From NCBI GenBank assembly GCA_029052265.1, contig JAIDJJ010000235.1:1-7109 (forward strand): 7,109 nt of DNA, given 5' to 3'. Source of the stretch: Muribaculaceae bacterium (GTDB lineage Bacteria > Bacteroidota > Bacteroidia > Bacteroidales > Muribaculaceae). Of the stretch, positions 1 to 5,157 are shown one piece after another. The notes beneath the pieces are model-generated. The model worked only from the letters and a program-made list of their open reading frames with translations. It did no database searches and was not told the DNA's origin. Position 1 is the stretch's first letter; every line of letters begins with the position of its first letter. The translations under genes were made by a program, and so were the position numbers.

Positions 1-1
1 T

Positions 2-451
2 CCTTGGATAGAGCGTGACGATTGTCTTGAGCTTCTTGCTATCGCCCAATCCCTGCCCGGCATACTTGCAGTGAACATAGCCACTGCCGTAGGCGACAAA
101 ATCAAAGGGGGAAAGGGAAGTGTCGCGGCAGCCGCAGGGACCATCCTCCCCTCTTTTCTCATCATATTGTTTATAGCAATATTTCTCACCCCTGAAACAA
201 TAAAAAACAACAAGGTCATTTCATCCATATTTATGGGAATCAGACCTGCAGTGGTCGCTTTGATCATAGCTCCGGTCCTGACATCGGCAAAGGCGGCTAA
301 ACTTCAATGGAAAACCGTATGGATCCCTCTGGTAGTGGCTCTGATGATTTCCATTGACCAAGGATTCATATCAAACCCGATCCTCTATATTATACTCGGG
401 GCTTTAGGCGGGTTCTTATTCTGGTGGCTCCCGCAAAGGAAAATTTCGTAA
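2..451 (+). CDS. Chromate transporter (ChrA family), first of a pair, 5'-truncated by the window edge
   Basis: This is the C-terminal 149 residues of a short (one-domain) ChrA/CHR-family inner-membrane transporter; the start lies left of the window. The frame is open from base 2. The visible part begins with an LLAIAQSLPGILAVNIAT stretch, the counterpart of the AIAQMTPGPIAINSAT motif of chromate transporters, followed by a glycine/alanine-rich segment and three or four hydrophobic helices. An internal GTG at 71 is not the real start, because conserved family sequence lies upstream of it. The family is known for chromate/sulfate-type anion transport, but many members have no tested substrate, so chromate itself is inferred. 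A second ChrA half follows 63 bp downstream on the same strand. Short ChrA proteins are commonly encoded as adjacent pairs that probably work together, so an operon is likely. Confidence 0.88.
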   Translation, partial: PWIERDDCLELLAIAQSLPGILAVNIATAVGDKIKGGKGSVAAAAGTILPSFLIILFIAIFLTPETIKNNKVISSIFMGIRPAVVALIIAPVLTSAKAAKLQWKTVWIPLVVALMISIDQGFISNPILYIILGALGGFLFWWLPQRKIS

Positions 452-514
452 ACGGAGCATCTGTCATAGACAGGATGTCAAATATTGAATATTCAAATTA
501 TTATCAGGTACGTA

Positions 515-1123
515 ATGACAATATACTGGCAATTAATCTGGGCATATATAAAGATCGGAATCTTCGGATTCGGGGGCGGCTACGCTATGCTGTCGCTTGT
601 TGAAAAGGCTGTCGTGGAGCCGGGATGGATTTCTGAGACCATGTTTACCGACATTGTTGCCATCTCGCAGATGACACCGGGACCGATAGGCATCAATTCT
701 GCGACATATATCGGTTTTGTGGCGCCGGGAAGTGTCTATCCCGAACTTTCGGGAATCGGATGGGGACTCTTAGGGTCGTGTCTCGCAACTCTCGCCGTGG
801 TGGTGCCAAGTTTCCTTTTAGTTTTATACAGCTCGCACTTCATCAGGCGACATAGCGAAAGCGGGGTGATAAAGGCAATCTTCTCCGGATTAAAACCGGT
901 TGTGGTCGGATTGATTGCCTCTGCCGCGATAATGCTTATGAATGCTGCAAACTTCAATCCCAACGGCATAAGTTGGCAGTTATGGGTAAATATTGCGATC
1001 TGCGCTATTGCGTTTGTCCTTGTATATTTCCCCATAAAGCTAAAAGACAAGACCATAAACATTCATCCAATCCTAATCATAATACTGGCAGGATTGGCGG
1101 GCTTCCTTATATACGGACTCTAA
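515..1123 (+). CDS. Chromate transporter (ChrA family), second of a pair
   Basis: This is a complete short-chain ChrA protein of 202 residues, a polytopic inner-membrane anion transporter. Family signatures are near the N terminus: KIGIFGFGGGYAML at about residues 13-26, PGWIS at 36-40, and AISQMTPGPIGINSATYIGF at about 49-68. Several hydrophobic helices follow, the last one ending at the C terminus. I chose the ATG at 515 because MTIYWQLIWAYIKIG matches how this family starts. An in-frame TTG at 485 would add ten residues with no family character. No strong Shine-Dalgarno sequence is visible, as expected in Bacteroidota. It probably forms a functional pair with the ChrA half encoded just upstream. 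Chromate is the family's named substrate; the real substrate here is not shown by the sequence. Confidence 0.9.
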   Translation: MTIYWQLIWAYIKIGIFGFGGGYAMLSLVEKAVVEPGWISETMFTDIVAISQMTPGPIGINSATYIGFVAPGSVYPELSGIGWGLLGSCLATLAVVVPSFLLVLYSSHFIRRHSESGVIKAIFSGLKPVVVGLIASAAIMLMNAANFNPNGISWQLWVNIAICAIAFVLVYFPIKLKDKTINIHPILIIILAGLAGFLIYGL

Positions 1124-1129
1124 CCCACT

Positions 1130-1182
1130 ACAACTCAAGACTGATCTCTCACAACTCAAAACCCACAATTCACAACTCAAAA
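1130..1182 (+). repeat. Short direct-repeat array with 21-bp period between chrA and folC
   Basis: The nine bases ACAACTCAA occur at 1130, 1151 and 1172, exactly 21 bp apart. The last two copies extend to the identical 12-mer CACAACTCAAAA (1150-1161 and 1171-1182). A partial CACAATTCAC unit lies between them. The array fills almost all of the 62-bp gap between the second chrA gene and folC and ends three bases before the folC start. It may be a neutral simple repeat or may affect folC translation; nothing here decides which. Confidence 0.7.
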
Positions 1183-1185
1183 AAG

Positions 1186-2484
1186 ATGAACAACAATACC
1201 AAATATGAAGAGGCTCTCTCCTTTCTTTTCAGCCAGCTTCCGATGTTTTCCCGCATAGGGGCCGCCGCTTATAAACCGGGACTCGACACAAGTCTCGCGA
1301 TAGACAAATTTTTCGGACATCCCCACCGGAAATTCAAGTCAATCCATGTGGGAGGCACCAATGGCAAAGGGAGCTCTTCCCATATGCTTGCAGCAGTGCT
1401 ACAATCGCAAGGATATAAAACCGGACTCTACACCTCCCCTCACCTTGTAGATTTCAGGGAAAGGATGAGGATTAACGGGGAAATGATACCTCAGGAGAAG
1501 GTGATTGAATTTGTTGAGAAATGGAAAAATTGTAACTATGACGGTCACCCCTCTTTCTTTGAACTGACAATGATGATGGCTTTCAACTGGTTTGCGGAAG
1601 AGAACGTGGATTACGCCATTATCGAGGTAGGAATGGGAGGACGTCTCGACTCCACAAATATCATCACTCCCGAAGTATGTGTTATCACCAATATCTCTAA
1701 CGATCATACCCAGTTTCTTGGCGACACTCTTCCTAAAATAGCGGCAGAAAAAGCAGGCATCATTAAAACCGGAATACCTGTCGTGATTGGTGAAGCGGAA
1801 GGAGAGATAAGGGATGTATTCGCCGGAAAAGCTGAAGAAGTTAACGCACCTATCTGTTTCTGCGAAGATGAGAGCCGGATAAAATCCATAACACCTTCTC
1901 AACAAGGGGGGTGGGAATGCACTTGTAATGAGGGGACTGTAATTATTCCCTTATCCGGTGATTATCAGAAAAAGAATATCAATACAGTTCTACATGCTAT
2001 CGACGCGATGCGTGGTGCCGGGATCGGTATTTCTGATGAAAATGTAGTGAAAGGTCTTGCAAATGTCGACACACTGACGGGATTAAAAGGTCGTTGGACA
2101 ATCCTTCAGAACCGCCCTCTTGTGATAGCAGACACCGGTCACAATATCGCCGGAATAACCTACAACATGGCTCAATTGCATCGGCTCATGCAAGACCGGC
2201 ATAACGGCAAGCTGAAAATCGTGATCGGTTTTGTGGCAGACAAAGCCATCGATAAAATTTTGAAACTGCTCCCTGCCGATGCAGAGTATTTCCTTACGAA
2301 TGCCAAAATTCCGCGAGCTCTCCCGGTTGAACAATTAAAGGAACGGTTTAATGAAGCCGGTCTCGACGGGAAGTGCTATCCGGATGTAAAGGCGGCATAT
2401 TCGTCTGCATTAGCTTCGGCTTCGGCAGAAGACATCGTTTTTGTCGGAGGGTCTACCTTTATTGTGGCTGATCTCCTCTCCTGA
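1186..2484 (+). CDS. folC: Bifunctional dihydrofolate synthase / folylpolyglutamate synthase
   Basis: FolC is a cytoplasmic ATP-dependent ligase of the Mur ligase superfamily. It joins glutamate to dihydropteroate, and then adds further glutamates to folates. The 432-residue protein has the family P-loop HVGGTNGKGSSS (residues 54-65), TSPHLVDFRERMRING (83-98), FFELTMMMAF (124-133), EVGMGGRLDSTN (147-158) and the SNDH motif (171-174). Lys189, in AAEKAGIIK, lines up with the lysine that is carbamylated in this family. The C-terminal domain has ADTGHN (315-320), the usual D-x-G-H-N glutamate-ligase signature. The length is normal. The open frame reaches back to 973 inside the chrA gene, but family similarity begins at the ATG at 1186 (MNNNTKYEEALSFL), so that start is chosen. 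Whether it is bifunctional or only one of the two activities cannot be told from motifs alone. Confidence 0.95.
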   Translation: MNNNTKYEEALSFLFSQLPMFSRIGAAAYKPGLDTSLAIDKFFGHPHRKFKSIHVGGTNGKGSSSHMLAAVLQSQGYKTGLYTSPHLVDFRERMRINGEMIPQEKVIEFVEKWKNCNYDGHPSFFELTMMMAFNWFAEENVDYAIIEVGMGGRLDSTNIITPEVCVITNISNDHTQFLGDTLPKIAAEKAGIIKTGIPVVIGEAEGEIRDVFAGKAEEVNAPICFCEDESRIKSITPSQQGGWECTCNEGTVIIPLSGDYQKKNINTVLHAIDAMRGAGIGISDENVVKGLANVDTLTGLKGRWTILQNRPLVIADTGHNIAGITYNMAQLHRLMQDRHNGKLKIVIGFVADKAIDKILKLLPADAEYFLTNAKIPRALPVEQLKERFNEAGLDGKCYPDVKAAYSSALASASAEDIVFVGGSTFIVADLLS

Positions 2485-2635
2485 TAAATGGATATTGCAT
2501 CATAAATTCAACTTCCAGGTCATTATATCGTGCAAATTCGTTAACATTTTTAACTTAAAAAGGACATTTTGTTAAATCAGATTAAATATACCCCTGGAAT
2601 TGAACTAAAAGGCATTTTTATACGTCTTATTATTG

Positions 2636-2711
2636 AAATCGTTTCATGATGTTAGGTTAGTTAAAAGTATTATGGAAATCGAAAAAGGCCGATGTGAATC
2701 GGTCTTTTTTT
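2636..2711 (+). ncRNA. Candidate small RNA or terminated leader, copy 1
   Basis: A 39-bp block (2636-2674), containing GTTAGGTTAGTTAAAAG and identical to 3317-3355, runs straight into an intrinsic terminator. No gene follows on this strand until 3497, and no ORF of useful size is present, so a short terminated transcript is the simplest reading. The 5' end is not established. A TATTATTG at 2628-2635 is one base from the TAnnTTTG box, but copy 2 lacks it, so the promoter is uncertain. The element could instead be the terminated 3' UTR of folC. I do not recognise it as a named RNA family. Confidence 0.4.
2682..2711 (+). terminator. Intrinsic terminator, copy 1
   Basis: Stem GGCCGAT (2687-2693), loop GTGA, and ATCGGTC (2698-2704) form seven pairs including one G-T(U) wobble. 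Five A's precede the stem and seven T's follow it. Copy 2 has GACCGAT, a standard pair at the wobble position, so the structure is kept across the two copies. It would also stop read-through from folC. Confidence 0.85.
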
Positions 2712-2821
2712 ATTTATTACCCTAAGCAATTGGTTAGCTATTAAAGCAATCGGAATGCCACCGTTCTACATTAGTGTCAACATACTTCATGATATTTTCG
2801 AAAGCCCATTGGTTCATGATA

Positions 2822-2859
2822 ATATGTTCATGATATCGTGATATGTTCATGATATCGTG
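2822..2859. repeat. Perfect 19-bp tandem duplication
   Basis: ATATGTTCATGATATCGTG occurs twice with no spacer (2822-2840 and 2841-2859). It lies inside the RAYT remnant. Because 19 is not a multiple of three, it shifts the minus-strand frame. Removing one copy restores WHPRYHEHII running on into MNQWAFENIM. Confidence 0.92.
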
Positions 2860-2870
2860 GATGCCAGTAG

Positions 2871-2890
2871 GGACGCGATACATCGCGTCC
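2871..2890. repeat. REP-like perfect hairpin within the RAYT remnant
   Basis: GGACGCGAT (2871-2879) and ATCGCGTCC (2882-2890) form a perfect nine-pair stem around a two-base AC centre, preceded by GTAG. Short GC-rich palindromes of this GGGACGCGAT type resemble repetitive extragenic elements found scattered in Bacteroidota genomes. Here it is read in the minus-strand frame as GGRDVSRPY, between VTRLANNQ and WHPRYHEHI. Confidence 0.7.
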
Positions 2891-3093
2891 ACCGGATGAT
2901 CGCTTCATTTGATTATTTGCCAATCTTGTCACAGCAGCCTTGAATGATCCTATAATAACAGGCAATCTGCTATTATGATGGAAGTCGTTACAGACATTTC
3001 CATGTTTTGGAGGTTTCAGACAACCTAAATTATAGGATGGAACGTTAGTATACGATTATACTCCCTCTTTTCCAGTCTAAGCGGAGGGAAGAG

Positions 3094-3124
3094 ATAAAAT
3101 CCCCGGAAGGACAACCCGGGGATT
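3094..3124 (-). terminator. Possible minus-strand terminator hairpin
   Basis: AATCCCCGG (3098-3106) and CCGGGGATT (3116-3124) form a perfect nine-pair stem with a nine-base loop. On the minus strand the stem runs into ATTTTAT, a short T-rich tail; on the plus strand no T tract follows. It may terminate a minus-strand transcript arising between about 3125 and 3440, where no gene is visible, or be a leftover of the mobile element. Confidence 0.4.
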
Positions 3125-3316
3125 AGAAAGATTGAATGAGGTTATTTTTAAATTATAAGGACGATGCAGCTTTTGATATTCTGAAAAATTGTGTAATGGA
3201 ATCTCCGACCACTGCGACAACATTTTTAACACGCCTTTAACACACAAACTTAAAATTGATTAAAAAATTTCATTTCAATTGAACCATATGTACCATCCGA
3301 TTGTCATAATATCAGA

Positions 3317-3386
3317 AAATCGTTTCATGATGTTAGGTTAGTTAAAAGTATTATGAAAAAAGACCGATGTGAATCGGTCTTTTTTT
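3317..3386 (+). ncRNA. Candidate small RNA or terminated leader, copy 2
   Basis: The same 39-bp block as copy 1 is followed by six A's and a perfect terminator stem. The next gene begins about 110 bp downstream from its own promoter, so this would be an independent short transcript. The transcription start is unknown. No small peptide is supported: the ATG at 3353-3355 would have to read through the terminator. Confidence 0.4.
3356..3386 (+). terminator. Intrinsic terminator, copy 2
   Basis: GACCGAT (3362-3368), loop GTGA and ATCGGTC (3373-3379) form a fully paired seven-base stem that extends through the flanking A's against the T tract (3380-3386). Loop and T tract are identical to copy 1. 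Confidence 0.88.
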
Positions 3387-3441
3387 ATTTTCTCCCCAAT
3401 CATCGCATCGGAAAATATTTTTTTTATAAAACTCTCATAAA

Positions 3442-3472
3442 TTGCAAATATAAAGATTAATCTTTATATTTG
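3442..3472 (+). promoter_or_regulatory. Bacteroidota-type promoter for the AAA/nuclease gene
   Basis: TATATTTG at 3465-3472 is an exact match to the -7 consensus TAnnTTTG. ATTG, with TTG at 3442-3444, lies 20 bp upstream where the -33 TTTG element is expected. Transcription would start near 3478. That leaves almost no leader for the ATG at 3482 but about 19 bases for the ATG at 3497, which supports the later start. Confidence 0.7.
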
Positions 3473-3474
3473 CA
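3443..3474. repeat. Perfect 32-bp palindrome overlapping the promoter
   Basis: The left half TGCAAATATAAAGATT is followed directly by its exact reverse complement, giving 16 perfect pairs with no spacer. The palindrome includes TATATTTG on both strands (3465-3472 on plus; complement of 3445-3452 on minus), so the -7 box is present in both directions. A dimeric regulator could bind here, possibly the neighbouring gene's product; that is inference. Confidence 0.9.
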
Positions 3475-3496
3475 TAAATATATGTATCAAAATAAA

Positions 3497-5053
3497 ATGT
3501 CAGATCCAAGATATCCCATAGGAGTTCAAAATTTCGAAGAAATTCGAAAAGGTGGATATGTGTATGTCGATAAGACCGGTTTTATTTATGAACTAATCCG
3601 CCGAACCAAGTACTATTTCTTAGGCAGACCACGCCGCTTCGGCAAAAGCTTATTACTGTCAACAATCAAGGCTTTCTTTCAAGGGAAACGAGATTTGTTT
3701 GAAGGACTGGATATTTCAACATATCACGATTTAGATTGGGATTCATATCCTGTTATCCATCTTGACCTTAATGCAGAATCCTATATCGATTCTTCCTCTT
3801 TGGACGCTCGCATTGATCTGTTGCTGAAAGAATACGAAAAGCAGTATAACGTAGTTGAAACTGCTTCCACATTGGCAGGCAGATTTTACACTTTAATTAA
3901 ATCAGCACATAAATTCACCGGTAAACAAGTGGTGGTATTAATTGATGAATACGACAAACCAATTCTTGACACAATACATGACGATTCCATCTCCGGGTTA
4001 CACCGAGACAAGCTGAGAGGTTTCTACTCTGTATTGAAATCTACCGATGAACATCTAAAATTCTGTTTGTTGACAGGGGTTACAAAATTTGCACATTTGA
4101 ATATTTTCTCCGGGCTTAATAACCTCTTAGACATTTCACTTGATGACAGATACGCTTCAATATGCGGGATAACAGAGAAGGAACTTGCTGAAAACTTTAA
4201 AGTAAGCATCGGCCAGTTGGCTCAAGTCAAAGGAATCACATGCAAAGAAACATTCCAAATACTGAAAGAGAACTATGACGGATACCGTTTTTCTGAGAAT
4301 TGTGCGGACATTTATAATCCGCACAGCATCTTATGTTGCTTTGACAAAAAGAAAATTGAGCCATTCTGGTTCCATACAGGAACACCGACCTTTCTAATAA
4401 ATTTGATGCAGAACCGTCGATATGAACTTTCAAAAGTAGACGGAACTGAATGTGAAGGAAGCCGCATGTACGGTGTTGATGCTGCAGCCAATGATCCAAT
4501 TCCAGTGTTATACCAAAGCGGCTATCTGTCGATAAAAGGGTATGATCCTGAATACAATATCTATACCCTCGGATATCCCAACAGAGAAGTTAAAGATGGT
4601 TTCATATCATCTTTGGTACCTCATTACACGGGTCTTGATAAAGACAGCACACAATTCTCTATCCGACATTTTATCAAAGAAATAAAGAGCGGGAACGCTG
4701 AAGCATTCATGATAAGGATACAGACACTTTTTACTGCAATTCCTTATGAAATGCAAATGGAAAAGGAAATAAATTTCCAAAATACTCTCTATCTGTTGTT
4801 CACGCTTATCGGGCTACATGTCAACGTAGAATACCATACTTCCAAAGGACGTATAGATGTGTTGATTAAGACCAATTCATTTATTTACATTATAGAGATA
4901 AAAGTAAATTCCAATCCGGATATTGCAATTGCCCAAATTGAAGATATTCAATACAGTATGCCATTTTCTATAGATAAAAGGGAAATAATAAAAATAGGTG
5001 CGAACTTCTCCACTGAATCCCGCACCCTTGAAAATTGGAAAGTCTGCCGGTAA
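3497..5053 (+). CDS. AAA-ATPase-like / PD-(D/E)XK nuclease-family protein
   Basis: This 518-residue protein has the layout of the family with an N-terminal AAA-ATPase-like domain and a C-terminal PD-(D/E)XK nuclease-type domain. It opens with YPIGVQNFEEIR and YVDKTGFIYEL. A Walker A-like GRPRRFGKSLLLS spans residues 43-55 (Lys50, Ser51), and a Walker B-like VVVLIDEYDKP spans about 145-155. Near the C terminus, GRIDVLI (Asp454) and IIEIKV (Glu467, Lys469) form the D...ExK core, followed by AIAQIEDIQY and IIKIGANFS, which are typical of the family. All key residues and both ends are present, so it looks intact. Its cellular role is not established; members occur in many copies in Bacteroidales and nucleic-acid cleavage is only suggested by the fold. 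The ATG at 3497 is preferred on promoter spacing and the A-rich AAAATAAAATG context; an ATG at 3482 or TTG at 3470 would add five or nine residues. It is a single-gene unit with its own promoter and terminator, and looks AT-richer than folC or rng. Confidence 0.9.
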   Translation: MSDPRYPIGVQNFEEIRKGGYVYVDKTGFIYELIRRTKYYFLGRPRRFGKSLLLSTIKAFFQGKRDLFEGLDISTYHDLDWDSYPVIHLDLNAESYIDSSSLDARIDLLLKEYEKQYNVVETASTLAGRFYTLIKSAHKFTGKQVVVLIDEYDKPILDTIHDDSISGLHRDKLRGFYSVLKSTDEHLKFCLLTGVTKFAHLNIFSGLNNLLDISLDDRYASICGITEKELAENFKVSIGQLAQVKGITCKETFQILKENYDGYRFSENCADIYNPHSILCCFDKKKIEPFWFHTGTPTFLINLMQNRRYELSKVDGTECEGSRMYGVDAAANDPIPVLYQSGYLSIKGYDPEYNIYTLGYPNREVKDGFISSLVPHYTGLDKDSTQFSIRHFIKEIKSGNAEAFMIRIQTLFTAIPYEMQMEKEINFQNTLYLLFTLIGLHVNVEYHTSKGRIDVLIKTNSFIYIIEIKVNSNPDIAIAQIEDIQYSMPFSIDKREIIKIGANFSTESRTLENWKVCR

Positions 5054-5061
5054 ATAAAATT

Positions 5062-5098
5062 AAAAAATCAGGGATGCAAGAAGCATCCCTGATTTTTT
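5062..5098. terminator. Bidirectional intrinsic terminator between convergent genes
   Basis: The left arm AAAAAATCAGGGATGC (5062-5077), loop AAGAA and right arm 5083-5098 form 16 perfect pairs, with A and T runs on both outer sides. It lies nine bases after the AAA/nuclease gene and 60 bases past the end of rng, so it can serve both. Confidence 0.93.
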
Positions 5099-5108
5099 AA
5101 TTTATTCC

Positions 5109-5138
5109 GGCGGGGATTGCCGCCACAGCCTTGGGCTG
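5109..5138. other. Two small GC-rich hairpins in the rng 3' region
   Basis: GGCGG (5109-5113) pairs with CCGCC (5120-5124), and CAGCC (5126-5130) pairs with GGCTG (5134-5138). In the rng transcript they would lie between the stop codon and the main terminator, where they may stabilise the mRNA 3' end. No function is shown. Confidence 0.4.
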
Positions 5139-5157
5139 ACTTGAGTATTATATACCC

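Larger units (their letters stand above)
2543..2716 (+). repeat. Duplicated intergenic unit, copy 1
   Basis: This unit has a diverged partner at 3219-3392. In order it contains AACATTTTTAAC (2543-2554), GATTAAA (2580-2586), AATTGAAC (2598-2605), a 39-bp block (2636-2674) identical to copy 2, and a hairpin with a T tract. The blocks start at +0, +37, +55 and +93 here and at +0, +39, +58 and +98 in copy 2. Collinear blocks plus a conserved terminator argue for two paralogous loci rather than chance similarity. The AAC-rich upstream part could be promoter or operator sequence. Copy 1 lies just after folC, on the same strand. Confidence 0.75.
2734..3055 (-). pseudogene. Decayed REP-associated tyrosine transposase (RAYT, Y1/IS200-like), C-terminal remnant
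   Basis: Read on the minus strand, 3049 to 2828 gives a protein-like frame with GCLKPPKHG, FHHNSRLPVIIGSFKAAVTR and WHPRYHEHI, ending at a TGA (2828-2830). A second frame continues with HEHIIMNQWAFENIMKYVD and NVERWHSDCF to a TAA at 2734-2736. Together they match the C-terminal half of Bacteroidota RAYT proteins: the FKxAVTR helix, the W-x-x-RYHxHI core, and the closing I-x-x-Y ... W segment. The N-terminal half with the HUH histidine pair is missing, and an in-frame TAA lies at 3056-3058. The frame change is fully explained by a 19-bp tandem duplication at 2822-2859. A REP-like hairpin sits inside the reading frame. The remnant cannot encode an active transposase. The assignment rests on recalled family patterns, not on a search. 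Confidence 0.75.
3219..3392 (+). repeat. Duplicated intergenic unit, copy 2
   Basis: This is the partner of 2543-2716: AACATTTTTAAC (3219-3230), GATTAAA (3258-3264), AATTGAAC (3277-3284), the identical 39-bp block (3317-3355), then a terminator hairpin. Sequence between the blocks has diverged, while the 39-bp block and the terminator loop and tail are unchanged. That pattern suggests selection on the 3' part or recent conversion of it. The unit ends about 50 bp before the palindromic promoter of the next gene. Confidence 0.75.

Noticed and set aside
71..451. A GTG start at 71 as a complete 126-residue protein.
   Set aside because: The frame is open to the window edge, and conserved ChrA residues (LLAIAQSLPGILAVN) lie upstream of or across this position.
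973..1185. N-terminal extension of folC by 71 codons.
   Set aside because: It overlaps the chrA gene and the repeat array and shows no FolC-like sequence. Family similarity starts at the ATG at 1186.
1399..1905. Minus-strand open frame of 168 codons inside folC.
   Set aside because: It is a shadow of the strongly supported folC frame and has no recognisable domain.
2672..2725. A 17-codon frame (MEIEKGRCESVFFYLLP) and a similar frame beginning at 3353 (MKKDRCESVFFYFLP).
   Set aside because: The shared residues come entirely from the conserved terminator hairpin and T tract. Translation would have to cross the terminator, so the likeness needs no peptide.
2947..3038. A 10-bp perfect inverted repeat (ATCCTATAAT / ATTATAGGAT) enclosing smaller stems, looking like a MITE or a branched RNA.
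   Set aside because: The whole interval reads on the minus strand as a convincing RAYT protein segment (GCLKPPKHG to GSFKAAVTR), and no matching target-site duplication flanks it. Coding remnant is the better explanation.
2485..3442. CRISPR array or tRNA genes in the intergenic region.
   Set aside because: The repeats do not have regular spacers, and no cloverleaf with a TTCGA-type T loop could be drawn.
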